Under the pieces are notes generated by a model. The model saw nothing but the letters and a program-made list of their open reading frames with translations, did no database searches and was not told the origin of the DNA. 64,000 nt of DNA from Methylotenera sp. G11. Lineage in GTDB: Bacteria; Pseudomonadota; Gammaproteobacteria; Burkholderiales; Methylophilaceae. Location of the stretch: the NCBI RefSeq assembly GCF_000799735.1, contig NZ_JUHH01000001.1, positions 1,674,001-1,738,000 on the forward strand, given 5' to 3'. This document shows, piece by piece, positions 53,946-64,000 of the stretch; the first letter of the stretch is position 1; every line of letters starts with the position of its first letter. Position numbers and translations under genes: made by a program.

Positions 53946-54803
53946 ATGACTGCTCAAATTATCAATGGCAAAACGATTGCCGAAAATTTATTAAATTCCA
54001 TCAAAGATCGCATTGATGCTCGCCTGCAAACAGGCAAACGTGCGCCTGGGCTAGCTGTGATCCTTCTTGGCGGCGACCCCGCTTCTTCAATCTATGTGCG
54101 CAACAAACGCCTGGCGTGCGATAAAGTCGGTATCCGTTCCATTGCCTATGATTTACCTGCGGCAACGACAGAAGCAGAATTGCTCACATTGATCGAGCAG
54201 CTCAATCATGATGCGTCAATCGATGGCATTCTGGTGCAGGCACCGCTGCCTGCACACATCAAGGATGAACATATTATTGAAGCCATCAGCCCGAATAAGG
54301 ATGTGGATGGCTTTCATCCTTACAATATCGGCAGGCTGGCCGTGCGCCAGCCTACGCTGCGCTCATGCACACCGTTTGGCGTCATCAAGATGCTGCAGGC
54401 GACCAATGTTGAGCTGATGGGCATGGATGCAGTCGTTGTTGGCGTATCCAACCATGTAGGCCGACCTATGGGTCTTGAATTACTGCTGGCTGGCTGCACC
54501 GTCACCAGCTGCCATCGCCACACCAAAAATTTAGGCCAGATTATTGCCCGCGCAGACCTGGTGATTGCAGCGGCAGGCAAACCAGGGTTAATTAAAGGCG
54601 AATGGATCAAGCCGGGCGCGATTGTGATTGATATTGGCATCAACCGCCTGGCGGACGGCACACTTTCCGGCGATGTGGATTTTGCCAGCGCAAAAGAACG
54701 TGCCGGCTGGATCACCCCCGTGCCAGGTGGCGTGGGCCCTATGACTGTCGCCACACTGATGGAAAATACCTTGCTGTCATTGGAATTAAGTGAGAAAGTA
54801 TAA
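53946..54803 (+). CDS. folD: Methylenetetrahydrofolate dehydrogenase/cyclohydrolase
   Basis: A 285-residue bifunctional FolD that interconverts 5,10-methylene-, methenyl- and 10-formyl-tetrahydrofolate, supplying one-carbon units. Motifs: [13 protein letters not shown] with the catalytic Lys, PLPAHI near residue 99, DVDGFHP and the NADP-binding [16 protein letters not shown]. The C-terminal [17 protein letters not shown] is standard. It lies divergently from the tRNA cluster. Confidence 0.96.
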   Translation: MTAQIINGKTIAENLLNSIKDRIDARLQTGKRAPGLAVILLGGDPASSIYVRNKRLACDKVGIRSIAYDLPAATTEAELLTLIEQLNHDASIDGILVQAPLPAHIKDEHIIEAISPNKDVDGFHPYNIGRLAVRQPTLRSCTPFGVIKMLQATNVELMGMDAVVVGVSNHVGRPMGLELLLAGCTVTSCHRHTKNLGQIIARADLVIAAAGKPGLIKGEWIKPGAIVIDIGINRLADGTLSGDVDFASAKERAGWITPVPGGVGPMTVATLMENTLLSLELSEKV

Positions 54804-54848
54804 TTAACTGCTGAAGTTAAAACGTTTTATGTGATATCAGCCCTGATT

Positions 54849-54877
54849 TTGCATGAAAGCTTTATTCAGTGTACACT
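54849..54877 (+). promoter_or_regulatory. Sigma-70 promoter of dksA
   Basis: TTGCAT (54849-54854), a 17-base spacer and TACACT (54872-54877) lie upstream of dksA. The predicted transcript would start near 54884, leaving a leader of about 70 bases before the ATG at 54956. Confidence 0.6.
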
Positions 54878-54955
54878 CATGCGCTAATTTTATAACGGCT
54901 ACTTCTAGTAGCTTCATTTTAAACAGCTTTATTTTTTAGTATTTGGGTCCAAACC

Positions 54956-55378
54956 ATGGCAGATGTAATCAGTAAGCACTTCACGCCTTATCAGCCGAAA
55001 CCTGATGAAGAATATATGAGCAAAGAGCAGCTCGATCATTTCCGCAAGATTCTGAATGACTGGAAAGGTGAGCTCAGCGAAGAGATTGACCGCACGGTGC
55101 ATACCATGCAGGATGAGGTCACAATGTTTGCAGACCCTAACGACAGGGCCAGCCAGGAATCCGACATGACACTGGAACTGCGCAACCGTGACCGTGAGCG
55201 CAAATTGATCAAGAAAATCGACGAAACCCTGCGCAACATCGATCATGATGAATATGGCTATTGCGAAGGCTGCGGCGTAGAAATCGGTTTAAAACGCCTG
55301 GAAGCCCGCCCGACGGCAACCCTGTGCATTGACTGTAAAACACTGGATGAATTGAGAGAACGCCAGGTAGCCAAATAG
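54956..55378 (+). CDS. dksA: RNA polymerase-binding regulator DksA
   Basis: A 140-residue protein with a long coiled coil, the acidic tip motif FADPNDRASQES that reaches into the RNA polymerase secondary channel, and a four-Cys zinc finger (CEGCG... CIDC). With ppGpp it tunes rRNA and amino-acid operon transcription. It is a single gene followed by a terminator. Confidence 0.96.
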   Translation: MADVISKHFTPYQPKPDEEYMSKEQLDHFRKILNDWKGELSEEIDRTVHTMQDEVTMFADPNDRASQESDMTLELRNRDRERKLIKKIDETLRNIDHDEYGYCEGCGVEIGLKRLEARPTATLCIDCKTLDELRERQVAK

Positions 55379-55425
55379 TAAACCTGCTTAATAGAAACAG
55401 ACGCATCATCTGCCTTTATTAAAAC

Positions 55426-55452
55426 AAAAAGCCCGCTTGCGCGGGCTTTTTT
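55426..55452. terminator. Rho-independent terminator between dksA and pnp
   Basis: AAAAAGCCCGC (55426-55436), loop TTGC and GCGGGCTTTTTT (55441-55452). A- and T-runs on both sides make it usable by dksA (plus) and the convergent pnp (minus). Confidence 0.93.
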
Positions 55453-55471
55453 GCGTCACTGACCTTAATGA

Positions 55472-57601
55472 TTACTCGTCAGCTTCAACTTCTGCTTTAG
55501 CTTCTGCCGCAGGTGGGTCGATCAAGGCTTTCATGCTTAAACGCACGCGACCTTTTTCGTCAGCTTCAACCACTTTCACCTTCACAACATCGCCTTCTTT
55601 CAGGAAATCACCCACCGCATTTACGCGCTGGTGTGCAATCTGCGAAATGTGCAGCAAACCATCTTTACCCGGCAGCAAAGTAACGATCGCGCCAAAGTCC
55701 AACAGCTTGATTACTGTGCCTTCATAGGTTTGGCCTACTTCAACTTCTGCCGTGATTTCCGCAATACGGCGCTGCGCTTCGGCACCTTGCTCAGAACTTG
55801 TGCAGGCGATCTTCACAGTACCGTCATCATCGATATCAATCGTGGTGCCTGTTTCTTCAGTCAGCGCACGGATCACCGCGCCGCCTTTACCGATCACATC
55901 ACGGATTTTCTCAGGATTGATCTTCATCGTGATGATGCGTGGTGCAAATTGCGACATCTCAGTGTTTGCGCCGCTCACAGCCTGCTTCATGATACCCAGG
56001 ATGTGTGCACGGCCTTCTTTAGCCTGCGCTAAAGCCACTTGCATGATCTGTGCAGTGATGCCGGTAATCTTGATGTCCATCTGCAAAGCAGTGATGCCAT
56101 CTTCTGTACCGGCTACTTTAAAGTCCATGTCACCCAGGTGATCCTCATCACCCAGAATATCTGTCAACACCGCAACACGGTTACCTTCCTTGATCAAGCC
56201 CATTGCGATACCTGCAACGTGGTTTTTCATCGGCACACCGGCATCCATCAATGCAAGACAGCCACCGCATACAGAAGCCATTGAGCTTGAACCGTTAGAC
56301 TCAGTAATTTCTGAAACCACACGCATCGTGTAATCAAACTCTTCTTTTGATGGCAATGCCGCCACCAGTGCGCGTTTAGCCAAACGACCATGGCCGATTT
56401 CGCGACGCTTTGGCGTACCGACACGGCCAGTTTCACCGGTAGCGTACGGAGGCATGTTGTAGTGCAACATGAAACGGTCTGCATACTCGCCCTGCAAGGC
56501 GTCGATAATCTGTTCATCACGGCCTGTGCCCAGCGTTGCAACCACCAACGCCTGTGTTTCACCGCGTGTGAACAGCGCTGAACCGTGCGTACGTGGCAAT
56601 ACGCCGGTACGGATGCTGATAGGACGCACGGTGCGTGTGTCACGGCCGTCGATACGCGGCTCACCATTCAGAATCTGGCTGCGGACAGTTTTAGCTTCCA
56701 GATTGAAGATTTCATTCTTGATTTTGTTAGCTTCTGTCGTAGATGTTTCTTCAGTGATCAACTCACCCAATACGCGGTTGGTGATTTCTTCCAGCTTTGC
56801 TGAACGCGCCCCTTTAGCTTTAATCTGGAATGCAGCGTTGATATCTGCAGCAGCCAAAGCGGCTACTTTTTCAATCAATGCAGTATCCGGCTCCGGAGCA
56901 ACCCAATCCCATGCATCTTTACCCGCTTCTGCAGATAGTTCGTTAATCATTTTGATCACTGCCTGCATTTGCTCGTGACCATAAACTACGGCGCCAAGCA
57001 TGACTTCTTCTGAAAGCTCTTTCGCTTCCGACTCAACCATCATTACCGCAGTTTCAGTCGCAGCAACAACCAGGTCCAGCTCTGTTTCTTCCAATTGCGC
57101 TTTAGTCGGGTTCAATACATATTCATCATTGATATAACCAACACGTGCCGCGCCCAATGGACCGAAGAACGGGATACCGGAAATCGCCATGGCTGCTGAT
57201 GCACCAATGATCGCTGGAATATCCGCATCGATTTCAGGATCTGATGACAACACGGTCGCCACCACTTGCACTTCGTTATAAAACGCTTCCGGGAACAGAG
57301 GACGTAACGGACGGTCGATCAAACGACTAGTCAATGTTTCTTTCTCTGAAGGACGTCCCTCACGCTTGAAGAAACCACCCGGAATCTTGCCTGCTGCGTA
57401 GGTTTTTTCCATGTAATCCACTGTCAGCGGGAAAAAGTCCTGACCTGCTTTAACTTCACGTTTGCTGGTAACCGCGACCAGCACTACTGTGTCGCCATAG
57501 CTTACCATCACGGCAGCATCTGCCTGACGTGAGATTTCACCTGTTTCAAGGGTGAGCGTATGCGCACCGTATTGAATACTTTTCGTAACTTTATTAAACA
57601 T
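55472..57601 (-). CDS. pnp: Polynucleotide phosphorylase
   Basis: A 709-residue exoribonuclease that degrades RNA phosphorolytically. Two RNase PH cores, a KH domain ([18 protein letters not shown]) and a C-terminal S1 domain ([28 protein letters not shown]) are present in the normal order. It is the last gene of the nusA operon. Confidence 0.97.
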   Translation of the reverse strand: MFNKVTKSIQYGAHTLTLETGEISRQADAAVMVSYGDTVVLVAVTSKREVKAGQDFFPLTVDYMEKTYAAGKIPGGFFKREGRPSEKETLTSRLIDRPLRPLFPEAFYNEVQVVATVLSSDPEIDADIPAIIGASAAMAISGIPFFGPLGAARVGYINDEYVLNPTKAQLEETELDLVVAATETAVMMVESEAKELSEEVMLGAVVYGHEQMQAVIKMINELSAEAGKDAWDWVAPEPDTALIEKVAALAAADINAAFQIKAKGARSAKLEEITNRVLGELITEETSTTEANKIKNEIFNLEAKTVRSQILNGEPRIDGRDTRTVRPISIRTGVLPRTHGSALFTRGETQALVVATLGTGRDEQIIDALQGEYADRFMLHYNMPPYATGETGRVGTPKRREIGHGRLAKRALVAALPSKEEFDYTMRVVSEITESNGSSSMASVCGGCLALMDAGVPMKNHVAGIAMGLIKEGNRVAVLTDILGDEDHLGDMDFKVAGTEDGITALQMDIKITGITAQIMQVALAQAKEGRAHILGIMKQAVSGANTEMSQFAPRIITMKINPEKIRDVIGKGGAVIRALTEETGTTIDIDDDGTVKIACTSSEQGAEAQRRIAEITAEVEVGQTYEGTVIKLLDFGAIVTLLPGKDGLLHISQIAHQRVNAVGDFLKEGDVVKVKVVEADEKGRVRLSMKALIDPPAAEAKAEVEADE

Positions 57602-57681
57602 TTATTTTCCTTTTCTTCTACAGGCTGCTATTCACTAAAACTGTTATTCACTACCCAATAACATTAACAGCCCAACAATAA

Positions 57682-57716
57682 AAAAAGCCGATGCAGTTTT
57701 ATGCTATCGGCTTTTT
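57682..57716. terminator. Rho-independent terminator between rpsO and pnp
   Basis: AAAAAGCCGAT (57682-57692) and ATCGGCTTTTT (57706-57716) form an 11-bp stem around a 13-base loop. On the minus strand it is followed by a T-run, so it can terminate rpsO transcripts before pnp. Confidence 0.85.
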
Positions 57717-57724
57717 ACAGCAAT

Positions 57725-57781
57725 TATAAAAGTGCGCCCAAAATTAACAGGCAATACTTTGCTGATTTTGGCACTTTTATA
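57725..57781. other. Long hairpin in the rpsO-pnp spacer
   Basis: TATAAAAGTGC (57725-57735) pairs with GCACTTTTATA (57771-57781), and the inner CCAAAAT / ATTTTGG extends it with a small bulge. It lies 5 bases past the rpsO stop and before the terminator at 57682-57716. E. coli has an RNase III-cut hairpin in its pnp leader; this may be an equivalent, though on the rpsO side of the terminator. Confidence 0.6.
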
Positions 57782-57785
57782 AAAG

Positions 57786-58055
57786 TTATTTACGCAGACT
57801 CAAGCGTTGAATCAATGTTTGATAACGGCTTGCATCTTTGCGTTTCAGATAATCCAACAGGCTACGGCGTTGGCTTACCAAAGCCAGCAGACCACGACGT
57901 GAGTGGTTGTCTTTTTTGTTAGATTTGAAGTGCTCTGTCAAGTAAGCGATACGGTTTGTCAAAAGTGCCACTTGTACTTCCGGGCTAGCTGTATCGTTAG
58001 CTGAGCGTTGATATTCTGCGATGATTTTCGCGTTTTCTTGTGCTGTAGTTGCCAT
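57786..58055 (-). CDS. rpsO: 30S ribosomal protein S15
   Basis: An 89-residue S15 with [19 protein letters not shown] and [19 protein letters not shown], the conserved rRNA-binding stretch. A GC-to-AT leader with its own promoter lies upstream. It is followed by two hairpins before pnp. Confidence 0.97.
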   Translation of the reverse strand: MATTAQENAKIIAEYQRSANDTASPEVQVALLTNRIAYLTEHFKSNKKDNHSRRGLLALVSQRRSLLDYLKRKDASRYQTLIQRLSLRK

Positions 58056-58143
58056 AACTTAATCCTGAATTTTAGAGGTTTTGCGTCAATGTAAAGGCAG
58101 CCAATCAATAAACCGCCTGAACAATCATTTACATGAACCGCGC

Positions 58144-58172
58144 ATTATAGTGACTTGTTTCACACTTAACAA
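58144..58172 (-). promoter_or_regulatory. Sigma-70 promoter of rpsO
   Basis: On the minus strand TTGTTA (58172-58167), a 17-base spacer and a perfect TATAAT (58149-58144) lie between truB and rpsO. The leader would be about 80 bases. It lets rpsO/pnp be expressed independently of the nusA operon. Confidence 0.8.
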
Positions 58173-58191
58173 GCAATATTTTTAATATATA

Positions 58192-59100
58192 TCAATTATT
58201 TACTTGCTGCATCAAGCGCTTAGGTGCGATTTTTCCGTCGTCCTGCAATTCGCCCAAACCTAAAAACACCTGCTGCTCGTTATACAGCCGCAACAAACCC
58301 GGCGGAATCGCACCGCTGCACCATACCGCCTGCCCCTGCAGCAAGTAAAAAGCTGCATCGCCATCAAGCGTGATGGCAGGTAAATAATGCACGGCACTAT
58401 CCGGCGGCGCCAATGCTGCCAGACGCTGCTCATCACCCATCGCTTCGAACTGCTCCAGCGTAATTGCCTGCTCGATCCGGTAATCAGCGGTAGCCGTCCT
58501 GCGCAAGCCAGTCAGATGCGCCCCGCAGCCAAGCTGCTTGCCGATGTCTTCAGCCAGAGTACGGATATAGGTGCCTTTGCTGCAGGCCACGGCAATCACC
58601 GCTTCATCACCCGAAAACGCATTGACTTGAATACTGCGAATCGTGACTAGACGCGCCTTGCGCTCAATTTCCACACCCGCTCTCGCATATTCGTACAAGG
58701 CTTTGCCCTCAAATTTTAGCGCTGAATACATAGGCGGCGTCTGGCTGATCTCGCCCACAAACTGCTCACAGGCGGCTTCGAAGTCCAGCCGGCTTACATT
58801 CACGGCATGGATTGAAAGCACCTCACCTTCAGCGTCCCCTGTAGTCGTGGTCGCACCCAGTTTCATGGTGGCAATATAGGTTTTATCCGCATCGGTAAGA
58901 TAGTGCGCAAATTTAGTGGCTTCACCAAAACAAAGCGGCAGCAATCCGGTGGCAAGCGGGTCCAGTGTACCGGTGTGCCCAGCCTTGGCGGCCTTTAACA
59001 GCCACTTGATTTTCTGCAGCGCTTGATTGGATGAAAAACCCAACGGCTTATCCAGCAGCAGAATGCCGTTGATATTTTTCTTTTGTCTTTTGAATTGCAA
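58192..59100 (-). CDS. truB: tRNA pseudouridine-55 synthase TruB
   Basis: A 302-residue pseudouridine synthase acting on U55 of the T-loop. The catalytic Asp is in GHTGTLDPLATGLLP near residue 47. YEYARAGVEIERKAR and GTYIRTLAEDIG are TruB motifs. A short PUA-like C-terminus follows. It lies 26 bases after rbfA. Confidence 0.95.
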   Translation of the reverse strand: MQFKRQKKNINGILLLDKPLGFSSNQALQKIKWLLKAAKAGHTGTLDPLATGLLPLCFGEATKFAHYLTDADKTYIATMKLGATTTTGDAEGEVLSIHAVNVSRLDFEAACEQFVGEISQTPPMYSALKFEGKALYEYARAGVEIERKARLVTIRSIQVNAFSGDEAVIAVACSKGTYIRTLAEDIGKQLGCGAHLTGLRRTATADYRIEQAITLEQFEAMGDEQRLAALAPPDSAVHYLPAITLDGDAAFYLLQGQAVWCSGAIPPGLLRLYNEQQVFLGLGELQDDGKIAPKRLMQQVNN

Positions 59101-59126
59101 AGGCTTAATTGAATACTAGAAATAAA

Positions 59127-59483
59127 TCAGGATTTTTCAGGTTTGGAGGCCAACGCTTCATCAATCAACTTAGACATTTTCATGCCATTATCAATCGACG
59201 CATCATAGACAAAATGCAATTGCGGCACAGTGCGCAGCAACATGCGCCTGCCAAGCTGCGTGCGCAAGAATCCAGCGGATTTTTCCAACCCTTGCTGCAG
59301 GCTGTCACTTTGCTTGGCAGCCGTGTAAAAAATCTTGGCATGCGCCATATCGCCAGTCACTTCCACCGCAGTGATGGTGACCATGCTTACGCGCGGATCC
59401 TTTACTTCGAACATGAGCAGATCAGCGAGCTCTCGCTGCATCTGCTCTGCCACGCGGTGGCTACGTGAAAAGTCTTTAGCCAT
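59127..59483 (-). CDS. rbfA: Ribosome-binding factor RbfA
   Basis: A 118-residue KH-fold protein that binds the 30S subunit during maturation of 16S rRNA. It has SHRVAEQMQRELADLL, VSMVTITAVEVTGDM and GFLRTQLGRRM motifs. Its start at 59483 shares the last base with the infB stop, so they are translationally linked. Confidence 0.94.
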   Translation of the reverse strand: MAKDFSRSHRVAEQMQRELADLLMFEVKDPRVSMVTITAVEVTGDMAHAKIFYTAAKQSDSLQQGLEKSAGFLRTQLGRRMLLRTVPQLHFVYDASIDNGMKMSKLIDEALASKPEKS

Positions 59484-62191
59484 TATAGTGTTCTTGCCAC
59501 TTCTACCATCTCGTAGACTTCTAAAATATCACCGACTTCGATGTCATTGTAGTTCTTGATGGACAAACCGCACTCAAAGTTGTTTTTAACTTCTTTTACG
59601 TCATCTTTAAAGCGTTTCAATGAATCCAGTTCACCGGTATGCACGATCACGTTGTTGCGCAGGATACGTACTTTAGAGTTACGTTTAATCATACCATCCT
59701 GCACATAACAACCGGCGATCGCGCCCACTTTAGAAATACGGAACACTTCACGCACCTCTACAGTACCGATCATCTGCTCTTTCTGTTCCGGCGCCAGCAT
59801 GCCGCCCAGTGCCGCTTTAATCTCATCTACAGCTTCATAAATAATATTGTAGTAGCGTACATCAACACCCAGTGAATCAACCAGCTTGCGCGCACCTGAA
59901 TCTGCACGCACGTTGAAGCCGATCAGCACCGCTTTGGAAGCCGCAGCCAGGTTGACGTCAGATTCACTGATCGCACCAACGCCGGTGTGAATGATATGCA
60001 CCTTGACTTCGCTGGTTGAAAGCTTCTGCAGGCTGGCAGCAAGGGCTTCGTAAGAACCCTGCACGTCAGATTTAATAATCAGGTTCAGCGTCTGCACCTC
60101 GCCGGACTCCATCTGCTCGAACATGTTTTCCAGCTTGGCAGCCTGCTGTTTAGCCAGTTTGACGTCACGGTACTTACCCTGGCGGTACAACGCGATTTCA
60201 CGCGCCTTACGCTCATCGTTCAATACAATGACTTCTTCACCGGCGCTTGGCACATCGGACAGGCCCAGGATCTCTACAGGAATCGAAGGACCGGCTTCCT
60301 GAATCTCTTTACCTGACTCATCAAGCATCGCGCGCACTTTACCGAAAGTGGTACCTGCCAGAATCATGTCACCACGCTTCAAGACGCCGGATTGCACCAG
60401 AATTGTCGCTACAGAACCACGGCCTTTATCCAGCCGGCCTTCAATCACCAGGCCTTTGGCCGGTGTGTTTCTAGGTGCCTGCAGCTCTAAAACTTCAGCC
60501 TGCAGCAACACCGCTTCCAGCAGCTCATCAATGCCCTGGCCGGTTTTAGCCGACACTTCACGGAACATCGTATCACCGCCAAAGTCCTCCGGCACGACTT
60601 CCTGGGAAACCAGCTCCATTTTTACGCGCTCTGGCTGCGCATCCGGCTTATCAACCTTGTTGATTGCCACCACAAGAGGCACACCGGCAGCTTTCGCGTG
60701 GTGAATCGCTTCTATGGTTTGCGGCATCACGCCGTCATCTGCAGACACGACCAGGATCACAATATCCGTTGCTTTCGCACCGCGCGCGCGCATCGCCGTA
60801 AAGGCTTCATGGCCCGGGGTATCCAGGAAAGTGACCATACCGCGCGGCGTTTCCACGTGGTATGCGCCGATATGCTGCGTAATGCCGCCAGCCTCACCCG
60901 TAGCCACGCGGCTGCGACGGATATAATCCAGCAATGAGGTCTTACCATGGTCAACGTGGCCCATCACAGTCACTACTGGCGGGCGTGTTTCCAGCACGGC
61001 TTCCGTATGTTCGGCTTCTTCCAGGAATGCATCAGGATCATTCGGCGCCGCAGCTTTGGCTTTATGGCCCATTTCTTCAACCACGATAATGGCAGTTTCC
61101 TGATCAAGCACCTGGTTAATCGTTACCATCATGCCCATGCCCATCAGCGCCTTGATAACCTCGCCTGACTTCACGGACATTTTATGCGCAAGGTCTGCCA
61201 CGGTTATCGTTTCAGGCACCAGCACTTCATGAATGATAGGCTCTGTCGGTGCAGTAAAGGCATGCTGCTGATCATCATCAGCATGATGCTTATGGTTTTT
61301 TCCTTTAGGCGCGCGCCAGCCGCCTTTACCCGCGGTCACATCACCGCGTGTTTTCAAGCCGCGTTTTTTATTCTCGGCATCAGTCCACTCTTTATTGTTG
61401 CCTTTGCCTTTTTTCGCGTCTTTAACGGCAGGTTTTTCTGCACCTTCTTTTACGGCAGGCTTATGCAAAGTGCCCTCAGAAAGCTTAGCCGCCTTGGCTT
61501 TAGCTGCTTCAGCCTCAGCCACCCTTTTTGCCTCTTCATCAAGACGGCGCTGCGCCAGTTCTTCTTTTTTACGCTTATCTTCTGCCTGCAGCGCCAGCAA
61601 GGTAGCATGGCGCTTGGCCTCCTGCTCACGCAATGCGATTTCTTCGGCACCAAGCAAATCCTTACGGCTGATGACCTGCGGTTTTACAACCGCTTTTTCT
61701 GGCTCAGCCTCAACCACCGCGGCTGCAGGCACTTCCAGCACAGGCGGCTGTGCAACTTGCGGCTCTGCCACTGCGGGCTCCGGCTCAATCGCCACAACCG
61801 GCTCCGGCTCAACCTCAACCACCGGCTCAACAACGGCTTCAGGAACATCAGCTACCGGTGCCAGATCCTCTTCCGCAGCGATTTCAACTTCCTCTTCACG
61901 TTGTTCGATCACACGCTTTTTACGCACTTCAACCTGAATCGTGCGCGCTTTGCCCGTATTGTCGGTTTTTTTAATTTCCGTACTGGATTTACGGGTCAAC
62001 GTAATTTTACTTTTTGGGGCCTGTGTGCCGTGCTCTTTACGCAAGTGATCCAGCAATGCGGCTTTATCCGCTTCGCTCAGTTGATCTTCCGCACTTGATT
62101 TATGCACGCCAGCACTTTTGAGCTGCTCTAATAACAATGCTGTAGGCAGCCTTAATTCGCCAGCAAATTGTTCTACGGTTGTTTGTGCCAT
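59483..62191 (-). CDS. infB: Translation initiation factor IF-2
   Basis: A 902-residue GTPase that places fMet-tRNA on the ribosome. The N-terminal IF2N-like domain ([19 protein letters not shown]) and a long charged, Glu/Ala-rich region precede the G-domain, with [12 protein letters not shown] (G1), DTPGHEAF (G3) and NKVDKP (G4). The C-terminal domains are complete. It is the second gene of the operon after nusA, with a 141-base gap. Confidence 0.97.
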   Translation of the reverse strand: MAQTTVEQFAGELRLPTALLLEQLKSAGVHKSSAEDQLSEADKAALLDHLRKEHGTQAPKSKITLTRKSSTEIKKTDNTGKARTIQVEVRKKRVIEQREEEVEIAAEEDLAPVADVPEAVVEPVVEVEPEPVVAIEPEPAVAEPQVAQPPVLEVPAAAVVEAEPEKAVVKPQVISRKDLLGAEEIALREQEAKRHATLLALQAEDKRKKEELAQRRLDEEAKRVAEAEAAKAKAAKLSEGTLHKPAVKEGAEKPAVKDAKKGKGNNKEWTDAENKKRGLKTRGDVTAGKGGWRAPKGKNHKHHADDDQQHAFTAPTEPIIHEVLVPETITVADLAHKMSVKSGEVIKALMGMGMMVTINQVLDQETAIIVVEEMGHKAKAAAPNDPDAFLEEAEHTEAVLETRPPVVTVMGHVDHGKTSLLDYIRRSRVATGEAGGITQHIGAYHVETPRGMVTFLDTPGHEAFTAMRARGAKATDIVILVVSADDGVMPQTIEAIHHAKAAGVPLVVAINKVDKPDAQPERVKMELVSQEVVPEDFGGDTMFREVSAKTGQGIDELLEAVLLQAEVLELQAPRNTPAKGLVIEGRLDKGRGSVATILVQSGVLKRGDMILAGTTFGKVRAMLDESGKEIQEAGPSIPVEILGLSDVPSAGEEVIVLNDERKAREIALYRQGKYRDVKLAKQQAAKLENMFEQMESGEVQTLNLIIKSDVQGSYEALAASLQKLSTSEVKVHIIHTGVGAISESDVNLAAASKAVLIGFNVRADSGARKLVDSLGVDVRYYNIIYEAVDEIKAALGGMLAPEQKEQMIGTVEVREVFRISKVGAIAGCYVQDGMIKRNSKVRILRNNVIVHTGELDSLKRFKDDVKEVKNNFECGLSIKNYNDIEVGDILEVYEMVEVARTL

Positions 62192-62332
62192 TTGTTGCTC
62201 CAGTATTCTTTTCCCTAAGCTTTATTGCCTAGCCTTACTGCTTGTACTTCTTAATATTGATACTTCCGGCAGGTTCGGGCGCTCACCCACCCTGCCTATA
62301 TCACCTGCTGAAACCCGATTACTGCATTTTAT

Positions 62333-63799
62333 TTATTTGAACCAAGGTTCACGGGCTTTCATGATCAGCGCCTTTGCACGCTCTTCATCCATGCCGGAGA
62401 TATCTACCAGCTCATCAATAGCCAGCTCTGCCAGATCATCCATCGTTGAAATGCCTTTAGATGCCAGCAGATGTGCAGTTGCATCATCCATGCCTTCCAG
62501 TGTCAGCAGATCTTCCGCTGCTTCCTCGACCTTCTCTTCTTTTGCGATCGCTTCCGTCAGCAGGGCTGCACGTGCGCGTTTGCGCAACTCCTCAACCGTA
62601 TCTTCATCAAACGCTTCAATCTCAAGCATTTCCGCCAGCGGCACATAAGCAATCTCTTCCAGGCTGGTAAACCCTTCCTGCACCAGGATCTCCGCCACTT
62701 CTTCATCGACATCCAGTTTTTCCATAAAGAGGTGCGTCACGCTTGCAAACTCCTCCTGGTTCTTCTGTGCTGCCTGATCCACCGTCAGGATGTTCAACGT
62801 CCAGCCGGTCAATTCTGAAGCCAGGCGCACGTTCTGACCGTTACGGCCAATTGCCAGCGCCAGCTGCTCCTCCTCGACCACAACATCCATGCTGTGCGCA
62901 TCTTCATCCACCACGATACTTGAAACTTCAGCCGGAGACATCGCATTAATCACAAACTGCGCAGGCTCCATGCTCCACAACACGATATCCACACGCTCGC
63001 CTGCCAACTCGGCAGTCACGGCCTGCACGCGTGAACCACGCATACCGACGCAGGTACCGACCGGGTCGATACGCTGGTCATTGCTTTTCACGGCAATCTT
63101 GGAACGCAAACCAGGATCACGTGCCGCAGAACGGATTTCAAGCAGGCCTTCTTCTATCTCAGGCACTTCCAGTTCAAACAAACGGATCAGGAACGCAGGG
63201 GTGATTCTTGACAGAATCAACTGCGGGCCACGACCGCCACGCTCGATACGTGACAGATAGGCACGCACACGGTCACCTACTCGCAGATTTTCTTTCGGGA
63301 TCATCTGCTCACGCGGCAACAAAGCCTCGATACGGCCGATTTCAATAATCGCATTGCCCTTTTCCATGCGCTTGATAACGCCGGTCACCAGCTTTTCATC
63401 ACGCGCCAGGAAGTCTTGCAGAATCTGCTCACGCTCAGCTTCACGCACTTTTTGCAGAATCACTTGCTTTGCTGCCTGCGCGCCAATACGGCCAAACTCG
63501 ATATTTTCCAGCGGTTCTTCGTAATAATCGCCGATGTTCAGGCCTTTTGAACGCTCATCTTCCTCATCAAGCTGATAAGCTGAGTTCTCCAGCAGATCAT
63601 ACTCTACGTACTGCCAGCGCCTGAATGTTTTGTAATCACCGGATTCGCGATCAATTTCCACGCGGACGTCGGCATCATCATGATGCTTTTTCTTGGTAGC
63701 TGAAGCCAAGGCAAGCTCAAGCGCAGTAAAGATCACCTCTTTACTTACATTTTTTTCATGCGCCAGGGCATCTACCAACAATAAAATTTCACGACTCAT
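62333..63799 (-). CDS. nusA: Transcription termination/antitermination factor NusA
   Basis: A 488-residue NusA with N-terminal domain, S1 ([25 protein letters not shown]), two KH domains ([34 protein letters not shown]) and two C-terminal acidic repeat domains, the long form of proteobacteria. The start at 63799 ([12 protein letters not shown]) has GGAG 7 bases upstream; upstream in-frame ATG and TTG codons at 63802 and 63805 are poorer. Confidence 0.97.
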   Translation of the reverse strand: MSREILLLVDALAHEKNVSKEVIFTALELALASATKKKHHDDADVRVEIDRESGDYKTFRRWQYVEYDLLENSAYQLDEEDERSKGLNIGDYYEEPLENIEFGRIGAQAAKQVILQKVREAEREQILQDFLARDEKLVTGVIKRMEKGNAIIEIGRIEALLPREQMIPKENLRVGDRVRAYLSRIERGGRGPQLILSRITPAFLIRLFELEVPEIEEGLLEIRSAARDPGLRSKIAVKSNDQRIDPVGTCVGMRGSRVQAVTAELAGERVDIVLWSMEPAQFVINAMSPAEVSSIVVDEDAHSMDVVVEEEQLALAIGRNGQNVRLASELTGWTLNILTVDQAAQKNQEEFASVTHLFMEKLDVDEEVAEILVQEGFTSLEEIAYVPLAEMLEIEAFDEDTVEELRKRARAALLTEAIAKEEKVEEAAEDLLTLEGMDDATAHLLASKGISTMDDLAELAIDELVDISGMDEERAKALIMKAREPWFK

Positions 63800-63805
63800 C
63801 ATCAA

Positions 63806-64000
63806 TCTCCGACTATAAATTGCAGGTTAATCTTCAGGGCCAGGCTTCTCATTCAAATTCAGCTGCGCCAGTTTTGCAGCCTTCACGCTTCAACTTTAAC
63901 AGCTCAGGCTTTTATTGCCTTGACCGGGCACCCCGTTAACAGGTAGCAGGCTGAATGAAAAACACCCTTTATTTCTTAAAATATTTTTACGCTAGAACAC
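63806..64000. other. Non-coding stretch upstream of nusA, right edge
   Basis: About 195 bases upstream of nusA at the window edge. rimP is usually here, but none of the minus-strand frames gives a recognisable RimP end; only short tails exist (one ends SSVKIF before a stop at 63976). I cannot support a gene. No clear terminator or promoter is seen. Confidence 0.4.

Noticed and set aside
61184-62098. 304-codon plus-strand frame, phenylalanine-rich
   Set aside because: Antisense to infB; its composition is the mirror of the charged Glu/Lys/Ala-rich IF-2 region and no family is recognisable.
1-64000. CRISPR array, prophage or insertion sequence
   Set aside because: No regularly spaced repeats, phage genes or transposase genes were seen; the only mobile-like unit is the DUF559/hairpin-repeat element.

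Overview
The window is 64 kb of chromosomal, roughly half-GC DNA from a Gram-negative proteobacterium. The gene content (Tad and MSHA-like pili, an Anbu-type proteasome homologue cluster, the nusA-infB-rbfA-truB-rpsO-pnp operon, a Pro-Arg-His tRNA cluster) and the look of the proteins suggest a betaproteobacterium, perhaps a methylotroph of the Methylophilaceae. That placement is an impression, not a tested result.

Layout. (1) 1-411, minus strand: the N-terminal part of a SAM-dependent methyltransferase that runs off the left edge. (2) 707-5215, plus: a tight five-gene operon of circularly permuted ATP-grasp, alpha-E protein, transglutaminase-like protease, Anbu Ntn-hydrolase and a DUF2721 membrane protein, a predicted peptide-modification and proteolysis module. 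(3) 5278-12609: amtB with an unknown downstream partner, a GT-C type membrane glycosyltransferase, a VF530-like small protein, a GT-A-like glycosyltransferase, modBC without modA, and a small membrane protein. (4) 12658-26514, minus: a complete Tad/Flp pilus locus with two Flp pilins, prepilin peptidase, secretin, CpaB, TadZ, TadA, TadB, TadC, TadD, pseudopilins, and an extra AAA+ ATPase that is not a standard Tad component. An O-antigen-ligase/PglL-like membrane protein lies upstream.

(5) 29076-38414: a PAS histidine kinase, rhodanese and TusA-like sulfur-transfer proteins (with a perfect FNR-type site), valS, a photolyase-like FAD protein whose domains appear to be in swapped order, an NfeD/stomatin pair, a frameshifted DUF559 endonuclease gene bracketed by inverted hairpin repeats, and a MoeB/ThiF/HesA enzyme. 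(6) 38420-52470, minus: an MSHA-like type IV pilus operon (MshM, L, N, E, G, I, J, K and two related prepilins) headed by an NtrC-type sigma-54 response regulator. (7) 52762-64000: a DUF3617 protein, three tRNAs, folD, dksA and the nusA-to-pnp translation/RNA-turnover operon.

How the genes work together: the window is dominated by surface-appendage machinery (two unrelated pilus systems, each with its own motor, platform and secretin, about 12 kb apart) set among housekeeping genes. The strongest items for a second look are the inverted-repeat-bounded, frameshifted DUF559 element, the domain-swapped photolyase-like protein, the Anbu operon, and the unassigned AAA+ ATPase in the Tad locus. Every identification was made by reading sequence and motifs; no database search was run.
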